A DNA stretch of 64,000 nt, taken from the NCBI GenBank assembly GCA_949825045.1, contig OX463807.1:38212749-38276748 (forward strand). Direction: 5' to 3'. Made by a program: the position numbers and the translations under genes. The notes under the pieces are model-generated. The model saw nothing but the letters and a program-made list of their open reading frames with translations, was not told where the DNA came from and made no database searches. This document shows, in pieces, positions 9,489-20,584 of this stretch (position 1 is the first letter of the stretch; each line of letters starts with the position of its first letter). Source of the DNA: Argyresthia goedartella. Lineage: Eukaryota > Arthropoda > Insecta > Lepidoptera > Argyresthiidae.

Positions 9489-11687
9489 GTGAAAATTACA
9501 TGTTTACCCCAGGAGGGTACCACCGGCTCCGTCGGTGGAGAATCCCTCCCTGTGCCTTCGGGCACAGGCTGCCCCTCGTTCTCTGGGGAGGGCAACACCC
9601 ATTTTGAAGAGGACCGAGAAGGTCTGAGATCTGCTGTTCCGGGCAGTCGCCTGGAAATAGCGCTGAGTCCTCTCAGGCTGAGAGGCGGAGGTGGCGATGG
9701 GGATGGTGGTGCTTTAAGCACGCCCCCGATGCGGGCTGAGCCGGCTGCAGCTCCCCCGCGAGACGCAAAAGGGCGCTTCAGGCGTTCACCCACACCAACA
9801 CCAGTCATCAACACCAGGCTGGTGACGACGGACGGCGAGGAGTCTGATGTTTCCTCAGCAATGTCGCTGTCGAGGCCCCCATCAGCAGCATCGATGGGAG
9901 GCAAGAGTAGAAAGCGGACGCTATCCACTTCAATGGACTATGCAGACGGAGACCTGGACCCGTCCGCTGCTCCGAAAAAGACGCGGGCGAAGCGGTCACT
10001 CCCTAGCGTAGAGGAGCTGGCTGCATCTATGGCAAATATGCCTACCGCGGAAATTCAGAGTTTGATGCGGAGCAACCTTGAGACGGTGGAAAAGGTCTCT
10101 GACACCTTTAGCCATCTTAAGGGCAACTACGTCCGGAGCCTTAGGATGGCAGCGAGGAAGGTTCAGGCCGGAAGCGAGGAATTGGCTCGGAGGACTAACT
10201 CCGATGCTAACATTGAGAGGCTGGAGCGGGAAAACGTAGAACTGCGCTCACAGCTCGCTTCTCTCACCGCAACGGTCGAGGGGCTGAGGAAAGAGCTTGC
10301 AGCCTTCTCTCAGACCTCCACCTCTCAGCCAGGGCCTAGCCGTGCTGCCAATCCACCATCCAGTATGGCACAGCCTGAGCCAATGCGTCCCCTGCCCTCC
10401 AAAGGCAAGAGCCCAGCGGCTGCGTTGCGGAGTCCCGCAGAAAAGCTGTCATCTGTTGTGCCAGCTCCGGCGACGGTGGCAATACTGACCGCACCGAGGA
10501 CCCCGGCAGCGGCCTGGGAAGCCCGGCTGATGGGGCGCATCGGCGCCTTAATTGATGAAAGACTCGGGAAGAGATCGACGACGCAAGCTCGGTTAGCCCC
10601 GGAAACCTCGGCACAAAACAAACAGAAGAGGTCAAAAAGGAGGAATAAGAAAAAGGGGGAAACCAGTGATGGGAGCCAGGCACCGCCTGTCGATGTAAAC
10701 CGACAGCAGCTGCAGTCTGCGCAATCCCCGCAGGCAGCCACCCAAAGGGAGGCTGCAGCCGAGGCGGAGGACACCTGGACGCAGGTTGTGAGGCGCAAAG
10801 CGCTGCCACAGACTGCGTCTGCGCCACCGGCTTCGCATCGACCCCGAATGCCTGCATCAGCTGCAGTTAAGCTGCCGAGGCCGCCTACAAGTGTCATTGT
10901 CACCGTCACCATAGTTATGAGAGCCGCTAAGGAGCGGGTAAATCTCCCAGACTGTGGCATTGTGACGGGCTTGCGTATGCGCCAGGCCCAAACGGGGGGC
11001 CTCATTTTAGAGGTTCCCGGCCCGGACAGCTCTACAAAAGCAGAGACGCTCTGCGGACGTCTGCGGGTAGCACTGGCTGACACGCCAGTGCACGTGGCAC
11101 GACCCATCGCGACGGCAGACGTTCGGGTGATGGATCTCGATGACTCCATCACCCAAGAAGAGCTGATTGCGGCGATAGCTGCAGTTGGGGGCTGCGAAGC
11201 TGCAGACATCAAGGCTGGTGAGATCCGACGCTCTACTGGCGGGCTCGGTACCACAGTAGTGAATGGCCCTATCGTGGCGATGCGCAAGCTGGCCACAGCA
11301 AAGCTCATCGACGTGGGATGGGCCTCCGTCAAGGTAGAGGCATTAGAGAAGCGTCCAATGCGATGCTTCCTATGCCTTGAGGTCGGCCACGTAAGCAGGA
11401 ACTGCTCCACGGGGGTTGACCGCTCGGGATGCTGCTTTGCCTGTGGCCAAAGAGGTCACAAGGCCAGGGACTGCAAAGCGGCTGTTCCAAGGTGCCCAGT
11501 CTGTGCAGATCTGAACAGGCCCGCAAACCACAGGATGGGTGCAAAGGCGTGCAATCCTCCAAGGAGAAAGGGGAGGGGCAAGCAAGGCCCCGGCTCTGCA
11601 ACCCCCACCAATGAGGCGGTGCCGTCAGGAGCACCAGCTGGACAGGGCGCAAGCCCTGCTCTAGCGGAGGCGGCCATGGAGACGTAA
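9489..11687 (+). pseudogene. LINE alpha ORF1 (Gag-like), native start codon lost
   Basis: This is the RNA-binding ORF1 protein, which should coat the element RNA and in telomeric LINEs can direct it to telomeres. It aligns with the 734-residue ORF1 of copy 2, but the truncation at 9485 removes the ATG that copy 2 has at 36364; here the frame enters at GTG 9489. In order: a low-complexity Ser/Pro/Arg N-terminal half with basic stretches, a short coiled coil near 10215-10310 (ERLERENVELRSQLASL), a basic K/R segment near 10625-10660, a conserved central domain, then three zinc knuckles: CFLCLEVGHVSRNC, CFACGQRGHKARDC and CPVC...H...C (11360-11550). The stop is TAA 11685-11687. A long antisense frame (10325-11410) is a shadow caused by GC bias. 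Confidence 0.88.
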
Positions 11688-11689
11688 AA

Positions 11690-14600
11690 TTCAACAGCTA
11701 CGTCCTCCAATGCAACCTGAATCACTGCAGGAGTGCGCAGGACTTGCTACTGCATACCCTTGCAGAACATCGGGTTGCTCTGGCCGTCGCGGCAGATCCC
11801 TACCAGGTCTTGGACCATCCTCGCTGGTTCGGTAACTCGACGGGCTCAGTCGCAATCCACTGGAGGGGTGGTGAGGGGGAACCTCACTGCGCCTTGCTTG
11901 AGCAAGGACAGGGATTCATCGAAGTGGAGTGGGGCCCCCTTGCCATTATCGGCTGCTATATCTCCCCAAACATACCCCTCGCATAGTTCGAAGGGTTCCT
12001 TGACCGGCTAGCGGCCACCGCCCGTCGCTGGTCAACACAGCCGGTCATTGTCTTGGGTGACTTTAACGCGCGGTCTAGCGCGTGGGGGGATGCCCGGGAC
12101 AATGTTAGGGGAGATACGGTGCTGAAATGGGCGGCAGGACTCGACTTCCGTTTGTTAAATCGGGGGTCAACAAACACGTGCGTGCGCGTGCAGGGGGAGT
12201 CGATAGTCGATCTATCATGGGCGTCTCCTTCTGCACTGCGCTTGGTGACAGGTTGGAGAGTGGCGAAGGAGATGGTCACGCTCTCTGACCACCGCCACAT
12301 TATAATTAATGTGGAAATCCGCCGCCACAACAGGGCCCTGCGGCCTGATCGACGGAGCGGCCCACCGCAACGGTGGTCCCTCAAGCGGCTTGTCAGAGAT
12401 CTGCTCGAGTCTGCTGCCATCGTTGCTTCGTGGTCGTTAGGACACGAAGAGGTCTCGCCCGATCCTGAAAAGGAGGCGGGTAGATTCGGGGAAACGTTGG
12501 CGTCTATTTGCGACGCCTCGATGCCCCGAATCAGACACTCCGATGGAAAAGGGGCGTACTGGTGGTCGGAGGAGATTGCGCAGCTGCGCGAGGCATGCCT
12601 GCGTACCCGCCGCCAGTACCAAAGATCCCAAAGACGACGGCGAGCCACCGCCAGCGAACGAGACGAGAGCTACGTGGTCTATCGAGACGCTTCCAAAGCA
12701 CTCAGCGATGCTATCGCTAGTGCAAGGTCTCGGTCCTGGAATGAACTCCTCGACGAGCTGAACAGGGATCCATGGGGGCGCCCGTACAAAATGGTACTGG
12801 GCAAGCTCAGACCATGGGTCCCTCCATTGACGATGACCCTGGAGCCCGGCTTCGTGGGGAGGGTGGTAGACACGCTCTTCCCCAGGCTCCAGGATCATCC
12901 GCCACCTCTAACCGAAGCGGATTCGATTGAATTCGATTCCGACAGGTTGGGGGTGACGGTCGAGGAGTTGGACCGAGCCGTGAAGCGTCTCATGGCAAAG
13001 AACACAGCGCCCGGGCCAGATGGAGTTCCCGGCAAGGCGCTGGGTTTAGCTCTCGCCGCTGGATTGGGTAACTACCTGAGGCAGCTGTTCACCAGCTGCC
13101 TCCAAAATGGCGTCTTCCCTTCCGGCTGGAAGCTGGCGAAGTTGGTACTCATATGGAAGTCAGGTCGACCCGCAGACTCACCCTCTGCCTACCGACCCAT
13201 ATGCCTGTTGAGTAAAGTCGGCAAACTCTTTGAGAGAGTCGTTGCCGAGCGAATCAACGTGCATCTAGCTTGCACAGGTCCCGACCTGTCGGAAGCCCAG
13301 TTCGGCTTCTGCCGTGCATGGTTGACGGTGGACGCGATACTACGCGTCCGAACACTGTCGACCCAGGTCGTCTCACAGGGTAGGGTGGCGTTAGCGGTAT
13401 CGCTCGATATTGTTAATGCCTTTAACTCCCTGCCTTGGTCGAGCATCAGGGAGGCGCTCAACTATCACCGAGTGCCCCCATACCTGAAGCAAGTTGTCGG
13501 AGCATACCTGTGCAACAGGGACATTACGTTCCCGGGTCGGGATGGCGAAAGTCATCAGAGAGAGGTCGAGTGCGGGGTTCCCCAGGGGTCGGTTCTAGGC
13601 CCACTCCTGTGGAATCTCGCATACGATAAAGTACTGCGGGTCGAGGTCACGGTCGGCGTGCACCTGGTCTGCTATGCAGACGATACCCTGGTGCTCGCCG
13701 AGGGTGACGACTTCCAGAGTACCATCAGGCTCGCCGAAACCGGAGTGTCTCGCGTCGTCGAGGAGATAGAGGGGCTGGGATTGCGTGTGGCGCCTCAGAA
13801 GACTGAGGCGATCTGGTTCCACAAACTCCCGCGAGGGAGGGAACCACCCAGTTCGTCGATTCGCGTGGGTGACGTACTGGTCCAGGTGGGGCAATACATG
13901 AAGTACTTGGGCCTCATCCTGGACAGTCGATGGGGCTTCGAGGAACATTTCCGTCGCCTGGTCCCCCGGCTTGAGCGGACAGCTGGTGCTCTACACCGAC
14001 TGCTGCCAAACCTTGGGGGCCCTGAGGAGGGAGTCCGCCGCCTTTACGGGGGTGTACTGCGGTCCATGGCCCTTTACGGGGCGCCCGTCTGGTCACCTCG
14101 ACTGACGGGCGTCCGGTTCAACAGAGCACCTCTCTGTAGCGTCCAACGTAAGGTGGCCATTCGGATCGCAAGAGGTTACCGGATGGTATCCTTTGAGGCG
14201 GCCACTATCCTGGCGCGCTTTCTTCCGCTGGACCTCCTGGCAGAGATGGACGCGCGGGTGTATGCGCGTCTCCACTGGGAGGAGGCGGAGGATAGAACGC
14301 CGACGGAAATTCGGCAGGAAGAGCGGCGAGCCGCAATAGCGAAGTGGCGCGAGAGGCTTTCTGAGCCATGGATCTCGCGCTAGCGCGCCGTAGGCGCTAT
14401 CCTGCCGTACCTTGAAGCCTGGCTCGAAAGAAAGACGTACCTTCCGGCTGACGCAGGTGCTCACCGGACACGGTTGTTTCGGTGAGTACCTGTATCGGAT
14501 CGGACGCGAACCGACGGCGCAGTGTCACCATTGCGGGAGCGACCAGGACTCAGCCCAGCACACGCTGGAGGAATGCCCCGCGTGGGCCTCCGAGCGAGAA

Positions 14601-14804
14601 GTCCTGGTGGCCCGGATCGGGCGAGACCTCTCTCCGCCAGCAGTAGTTGCGGCTATGCTGGCGGATCAAGAGTCGTGGAGCGCAGTGGTCTCCTTCTGCG
14701 AAGCAGTAATGCTCCAGAAGGAGGACGCGGAGCGGGATCGGGAGAGGGCTGATCCCGCTCGTAGGCGCAGACGACGCAGGGGCGGTGGCGTGGGCCGCCC
14801 TTGA
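11690..14804 (+). pseudogene. LINE alpha ORF2: endonuclease + reverse transcriptase
   Basis: ORF2 nicks the target and reverse-transcribes the RNA. No ATG is evident near its beginning; the frame is open just after the ORF1 stop, so reinitiation is possible. The APE-type endonuclease spans about 11700-12330, with LGDFNARSSAWGD and LSDHRHI as catalytic signatures. RT includes NTAPGPDGVPGKAL, SAYRPICLLSKVGK, VSLDIVNAFNSLPW, GVPQGSVLGPLLWN and YADD near 13675. The C-terminus has CHHCGSDQDSAQHTLEECPAW. Defects: in-frame TAG at 11984-11986 (also present in copy 2), TAG at 14381-14383 where copy 2 has CAG, and 5 bases missing near 14441 that shift the frame. The final frame stops at 14802-14804. 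Confidence 0.88.
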
Positions 14805-15285
14805 GCCTTATGGCTATCCCTGTAGGTCGGGAGAAAGAATACATCTACAGTAATCCCTGCTTGGCGTAAGAGGCCCCTTAAAGGGAACCGGAGTTATGGG
14901 CGTTCAGACTTCCAACTCTGAACGCCTATGACTCCAAGACGACGACTGGGAGGGCACCTGAAGCTCTCCCAGGGCGGTCGCTGGCAGTCGCAAGCGGTGG
15001 GGGCGGGGGCCCTTGATCGCAACAGTGCGCCGCGAGGAGTTTACGACGGGATTGGTTGTGGCCGTTCCCGTCGTGAAGTGGGAGGAAGTTGAGATGCTTC
15101 CTCCCTGGGTGCTGGGGACAGTTCCGGTGCGTGTCACCAGCGGTCCCGGACCTGCCCTCACCATGCACCATGATGGCCACCCCGGGGGTTTTTAGTGGGT
15201 GCAAGCCCCACATAACCGCCCTGGCGCCCCCGCGCCTCTGCGGTATCCGTCAGGGATTTTCCCCGGGCATCAAAAAAAAAAAAAA
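14805..15285 (+). other. LINE alpha copy 1 3' UTR with conserved hairpins and poly(A)
   Basis: This is noncoding 3' UTR. Close to poly(A): TTTTTA, then hairpin I (GTGGG/CCCAC, 7-nt loop, 15195-15211), hairpin II (CCGCC paired with the GCGG region, 15216-15243; one base weaker here than in the other copies), then hairpin III (ATCC/GGAT, 15245-15257). The 3' UTR of SART1 is known to be needed for reverse-transcription start, so this is the likely RT-recognition region. Confidence 0.7.
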
Positions 15286-15307
15286 TAGATTAGGTTAGGT
15301 TAGGTTT
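15286..15307 (+). repeat. Short TTAGG block between tail-to-tail LINEs
   Basis: TAGAT, then three GGTTA-type units and TT. It separates the poly(A) of alpha copy 1 (+) from the poly(T) of beta2 (-). Both LINEs end on this ~20-bp block in opposite orientation. Confidence 0.93.
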
Positions 15308-18300
15308 TTTTTTTTTTTTGCTGGGTGGTGGGAATCCTCATTGGATACTGTGGCCCGGCCCCGCAGCATGCCCGACTCAACTGGCAACTGGGTAACATTC
15401 CCAGCCTTTTCAGCCTTTTTACAATATACTTATAGAATTTATGGAAGGCTTCTGCTGTTGTTTGTTTTGAAAATACTTTTTCTAAATTGTTTTGGTCTAT
15501 GTTTAACATGTTGCATATTTGCTCGTATTTATGTCTTCCAGAGTTAAATCTGGGGCAGTACTTTAATAGATGCTGAACAGACTGCTTAGATGTGCTGTCA
15601 CATGGACATTGATCGTCATTTGTTATTTTAAATCTATGGAGATATTCTTTATGGTATCCGTGATTTGTTATTAATTGAGTGGTTTCGAAAGTTAGACCGT
15701 ATGTGGTTAAGTATTTGTTTATAGCTTCGTAATCACTGAATATTTTCTTTGTGTATTTGCAGTTGTTGGGGGAGTTGTAAAGTTGCTCGGTCGACTGCTG
15801 GGCAGTCTGTTTTAATTTGTACTTGATATTGGATATTGGTATAGTTAGGTAGTCCGGTGTCTTTTTGAGATTAGCTGCTGCCTTGGCCGCCGCGTCAGCA
15901 AGCTCGTTCCCCACGATGCCGCAGTGCGCCCTTACCCAGTAAAAGTGGGTGTGTGAAAGTTGTTTGTGTGTGTGCAATAGTTTATGTATTGTGTTCGCAA
16001 GTGGGTTGTAACTATTGGGATTGGCAAGTTCCTGAAGGGCTGATTTGCTGTCTGATAAAATAATGTTTGTGGTATTGTTATGTGTAGGTGTGATTGTTTT
16101 CAAGTGATTTTGGAGACACTGCGATATCGCGAGGAGTTCGGCCTGGTATACCGAGCAACAGTCGTGTAGCTTCAGCTTTTTTGTTATGGAGTTAGTATGA
16201 TTTGGTCCCACAGTGACAAAAGCCGCCCCGACTATGTTGTCGTGTCGGCTCCCGTCAGTTTAGGATACCCACGAGTCTTCCGGATGGTCATCCATAGCCC
16301 TCTCGACCTCAGCTCTGTCTTGGAGCTCCCGAAATGAGATGCCCTCCCTAAGTGCCGGATGCATAATTTCAGAAGGGGAGATAGGTTTTTCAATTTCAAG
16401 ATCCCCGGTAACAAAGGGGATACGCCCCGAAGCCTGGTATTTTCTAGTTCGGCAGGGTACTTGATCTTTGCAGGCAAAGGTGTAAGCTGTGCCAAGGTGA
16501 TCGCAAGAGGCGTGTTTATGGTTCTAAAAGCATGCGTTATTTTTATCGCCACTAGGCGCTGCAGGGAGAGTAGCTTGTCTGTTATATATTGGTATTTTAA
16601 AGCCTTGTACCAGATGGAGGAGGCATATGTCATTATAGGTTCGATAACCTGTTTGTATATAGTTCTTATGTTCTCCAGGTGTACTCCCCAGGTAGGGCGT
16701 ATAAACATTTGCAGCTTACAATACAGCTTTTTGGCTTTTTCAATGGTGTATAGGATGTGCCGTGTAAATTGAAGTTTGTTATCAATAATTACGTCGAGGT
16801 ATTTTATTTCGTTGACCATTGGCACCGCCTCGCCGCCCATAGTTATTTTGGCCCTAGAGGCTCCATTTGTAAAGGCCACTGTTTGTGTTTTGTCCTTTCC
16901 GAAGTCCAGCTTCACGCCGGCCCCCCACGCGACGACCTCCCCGATGGCCAGATTGGTGTTCGCTTCTAGTTCTTCGACAGTTTTTGCCCGGCAGATTAGT
17001 AGGACGTCATCGGCATAAGCTTGCGAGTGACAACCCACCGATAGGGTTTTATCGAGGAGATCGTCCAGCACGAGGTTCCAGAGTACCGGGCCAACTAATG
17101 AGCCCTGAATACATCCTCGTGATAGTGTTTTTTGAGCGGAGTAGTCGGCAAACGCCAGCTGCACCCGTCGATTCGTGACGTAGCTCTGTAGGATGTTGTA
17201 GATGTTTTTCGGACAGCCGATCCGCTTGAGACGCTGGAAGATGGCGGGCCACCAGGCATTGTCGAACGCAGCTCGGATGTCCAAGGACACAACTAAAACT
17301 TGTTCGCCTTAATTTTTTCCCTCTTCTATTAATTTCAGTGCGTGTTTTATGGCGTGGGTGGTTGAAGTCTGGAGCCTGAATCCAAATTGTCGATTTACTA
17401 CCTGGTTATTTGTGTGCATATGGTGGACAAGTCTGTTTATGATGAGTTTTTCTAGTAATTTTCCAAACACCTTGACCAGTCCAATTGGTCTGAATGATGA
17501 CAGTCTGGAGTAGTCATCCTTGTTCGGCTTTGGAATTATTTTAGTGGTGGTTGTTTTCCAGTAATCAGGGAAATATTCAATCTGTAATCATCTATTCATA
17601 ATTGCGGTCACGGTTTCTGGAATGATTTTAGTCACCTGGAGACATATGTCAGCCGTGAGGTGGTCGGAGCCAGGTGCTTTTTTATGGTTTATTGTCTCCA
17701 AGGCTCTCATCACCTCCCCGGTCGTAAATGGTGGTTCTTTTTCGGTATCGGGGGGTTCCAGTATTTGTTGTCTCAGCACACGTTGTGCTTGAGAGTCGTC
17801 TGTATCGCCAGGGTGGAAGTTGTTGAGAAGCGCGTCGGCGGTCTCCTTACTATCTTTTGTGTGCATTCCGTTGGGTAAGGTCATTGTGGCGGGTGGTTGT
17901 GTGACTGGTTTAGTTCGCATGTTGCGGTTTGTCACAGACCATACGTCTTCTTTCTTCTGTCGTTCACAGAAATCTCGGAAGCTGCTGGTAGACGCGGTGC
18001 AACACTTGTCAGCGTATTGTTTTCTTAGGGAGTCTCTCTCTCTCAATATCTCCGTGAGCGGAAGCCTCCGTCGGACAGCTTTGTTTAGCGCATGGTGGTT
18101 TTTTATTACTTCTTTTTTTAAAGAGTTTAGATTTTCGTTCCACCATGGGGGTTTCTGAGGGGGTCCTTCCGATCTTGGGAGTAGTTCATCGCACATTTTT
18201 TGAATTTCTTCGGTAAAGGATGCGATGATGCGCTCAATTTGATACTCTCCACTGTTGTTGATTTCTTCGATTTCCGGCATCTTTCCTTGCAGTACTTTCT

Positions 18301-19149
18301 CAATATCTTCCCTCTTTCGTTCCCATTTCACGCCGTTGGTGTCGTATTTGAAAGTACTTAGTTTTGCCTTTTTGTTCCATTTGGCTGATTTGTGTTTGGA
18401 TGTAGCAATGGTGTAAGTTACTGCATTGTGGTCCGAGGTAGGACAAACCTCGAAAGTAACTTTCCAGTCGTAATTGTTATTGGATTATTGTATTGAACGT
18501 TACTTGCGAGGGTGATATCGACAATTGACGATCTGGGTTGGCCATGTGTCACTGTTTGGAAAGTGGGAGTGTTCCCAATGTTGCACACTTTAAGGCCATG
18601 TGCAGTTACCAGGTCCGCAGTTTCGCACCCCCTGGTGTTGTTTTGTTGGCATCCCCACGAGGTATGCCAGCCGTTAAAATCCCCTCCGATAATGTGCTTT
18701 GATCCACTTGTTTCCTGCAGGAACCCCTCTAGTTTCCTCAGGGTATTGTTGATGTAATTTCTGGGCTCCATATACAGGGAGACAAGGTAGATTTTGGTTC
18801 CTGTTTTCTCTGTAATTTGTGCTATTGCGATGTGTGAGTCCGAGTATTTGGTGTATCCTAGGGTGCTTATACAGGTGTTCTTAATCAGTAGTGCAGCTTT
18901 GACAGGATTAGCGTCCGATGGGAACTGGTATGTAATGTATCCCGGTACAGTCTTTACGATCTTCTGGTTAGACGTGTATGGTTCAGTAAGAAAGACGAAA
19001 TCACATGAAGTGTCCTTGTCGTTTAAATATACTAATACTTCTTGGTGAGCATTTCGCCCGTGCCCTTCGTTGATTTGTAAGCAATTGTAATTACCATGTT
19101 TGTTAGTTTTGCGGTTATTATTATTAGGATTATTATCCATAGGATCCAT
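15303..19149 (-). pseudogene. LINE beta2 ORF2: endonuclease, RT, RNase H (several breaks)
   Basis: The APE endonuclease (19149-18418) shows LTEPYTSN, IGGDFNGWHTSWG and, near 18430, the SDHNAV motif. RT begins with NHKKAPGSDHLTADIC, then SLDIRAAFDNAWW, RGCIQGSLVGPVLWN and YADD (about 17010). RNase H has CSVYQAELLAISQ, DSKSAL and ELADAAAKAA; a CPCDSTSKQSVQHLLKYCPRF finger follows. Breaks seen: a frameshift near 18480 after the endonuclease, a stop near 17588, TAA near 17310 just before VLVVSLDI, and a frame change plus stop near 16215-16260 around TDGS. The last frame has no stop before poly(A): it reads lysines from the A tract, and the TAA at 15300-15302 comes from the telomere repeat. Confidence 0.83.
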
Positions 19150-20445
19150 AATCTATTCTTTATTTAATTTTGTTGCACATCATGGACATTCGAGGGCACA
19201 GCGCGGAGGTGGCGCTATGTTTTGTGTTTATTCTAATGTTATTTTTAGTGGCATGGGAGGTACAGTTGTGGCATCTGAGCTTTGTAGTGTCCTCTTTCAT
19301 CAAACAGTTGCGGTATTCATGTCCGGAGGCCGCGCAGTGGGAGCAGGTGATGTTTTCCGATGTGCACCACTTGCGAGTGTGCCCGTATTGAAGGCATTTA
19401 TAGCATTGGAGTAGCGGGAGGTACTCGCAAGCGTGTACCTTCTGATGGTCGATGTTTATTTTGGTGGCAGTGGTGATTTTTTGGAAGACTTGCGGTGACG
19501 TCTTAAAAACTACGTTGTATAGACTAGGGTTTCTGTTTCCCCTTTTGAAGTGGAGTGTAAGATCTTGCTCCCTCTCCATGGCGTCGGCAATGTCTGGGTT
19601 CTGATTCCTGATGACCTCCACGAGATGCTCCGCTCGAGTGTCGGCGGATACGCCCTTCAGAATCACCATAGGTGACAGGGACTTGGAAGACTCCGCAGTG
19701 ATATTTTTGTTTACTTCGTTTGTCATGAAGAGCGCCTGATCGCGCTGCTCCAGAGTGTCGAACTCTACGCGAACCTTGTTGTTGGAGATAAATTTGGTGT
19801 TTGCCGGGGCGAAAGACGTGTTGCGAAAAGAGACGCTTCTTTTCCATTCGGACAGGGTCTCCGCAGAACTGTTTACGGTGGTTTTTGGGGTGAGAATAAT
19901 GGCCGATTTATTTTGATGGAGCGATGACAGGTTGTTTGTTCGGTCCGCTAGCGCCGACACCATAGCTGCATATGATGGTACACTAGCCCGGGGTGCATCC
20001 ACAACCGAGCGCACCATGTCCTCCTTTACCTTTCGGAACTCAGTTTCAATGGTGCCCCGGATCAGCGACTTGATGGCCTCCTCCATTGTGCCGCAGTCCG
20101 TCTCGCTTCCTTTGCTGTTGCTGTTTGTTGGGTTATTTACATTGTTATTATCCTCGGACGAAGAGGATAACGGTTGCCGCTTCGCGACGTCTCTTCTCAC
20201 TTGGCAGGTGAGGGTCTTAATGGTCCCCGCTATAGTAAGGACCTTTCCTCTTGTTTCCTTTGTAACGCTCCTCTTGTCCTTGCCCGGCCTTAGTAGTGTA
20301 GTGATTTGGTCACAGTAGTGGGTTACGCTTTCGAGGTAGTTGGCGAAATTTAGGCTTTCAGGTAAGGGCTGGTCGTCCTCACCATTGGTCCCGCTGTAAT
20401 CCAGCCTCAGCTCCTGTGACTCCTGTGACTCTGTTGGGGGCGCTT

Positions 20446-20447
<2 letters not shown>
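15305..20447 (-). mobile_element. Telomere-repeat LINE beta2 (long, minus strand)
   Basis: This non-LTR retrotransposon carries a zinc-knuckle ORF1 (19160-20441) and an ORF2 with endonuclease, RT and RNase H (15303-19149). Its poly(A), seen as T at 15305-15319, abuts GGTTA repeats. The right end runs into an (AT)n tract at about 20448, with no ATG for ORF1, so the 5' end is truncated or lost there. Its base composition is more AT-rich than alpha or beta1, and it is more decayed. Confidence 0.88.
19160..20441 (-). CDS. LINE beta2 ORF1 (zinc-knuckle Gag-like), 5'-incomplete
   Basis: About 427 residues are open from the element's right edge to the stop at 19160-19162. The N-terminal part (20441-20200) is acidic and Ser/Gln-rich and has no ATG, so the true start is missing. 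The centre contains VKARVEFD-like RNA-binding segments (NNKVRVEFDTLEQRDQALFM), and the C-terminus has CYKCLQYGHTRKWC, CSHCAASGHEYRNC and a third CxxC. This is the usual ORF1 layout for R1/I-type LINEs. The protein would bind the element RNA. Only 10 bases separate its stop from the first open part of ORF2. Confidence 0.82.

Positions 20448-20478
<31 letters not shown>
20448..20478. repeat. (AT)n microsatellite at the 5' edge of beta2
   Basis: A perfect TA dinucleotide run of about 26 bases follows GCGCTTACAAC and precedes AT-rich sequence to about 20520. It marks the point where beta2 sequence ends. Confidence 0.85.
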
Positions 20479-20482
<4 letters not shown>

Positions 20483-20584
20483 AATAATATATATTATTAT
20501 CATATATATTACATAAAACTAGTGACTAATTGTGCGGAATTTAAAATATTTCTGACCTGACTATTGATGTTATATGGATGAATA

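Larger units (their letters stand above)
9485..15285 (+). mobile_element. Telomere-repeat LINE alpha, copy 1 (near full length)
   Basis: This non-LTR retrotransposon has a zinc-knuckle ORF1, an endonuclease-RT ORF2, a ~480-bp 3' UTR and poly(A) at 15272-15285. TTAGG blocks flank both sides. It lacks about 310 bp of 5' UTR, and the ORF1 start codon, that copy 2 (36054-42170) has. No RNase H is seen in ORF2. The R1/SART-like assignment rests on three CCHC knuckles in ORF1, the APE-type endonuclease, TTAGG targeting and orientation (poly(A) joined to GGTTA). It is defective: no native ORF1 start, a TAG in the endonuclease, a TAG near the C-terminus and a 5-base deletion. Confidence 0.9.

Noticed and set aside
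10325..11410. Long antisense frame (361 codons) opposite alpha ORF1, repeated at 37206-38291
   Set aside because: It lies wholly within the real ORF1 on the other strand in GC-rich codon context, shows no domain, and is a shadow frame.
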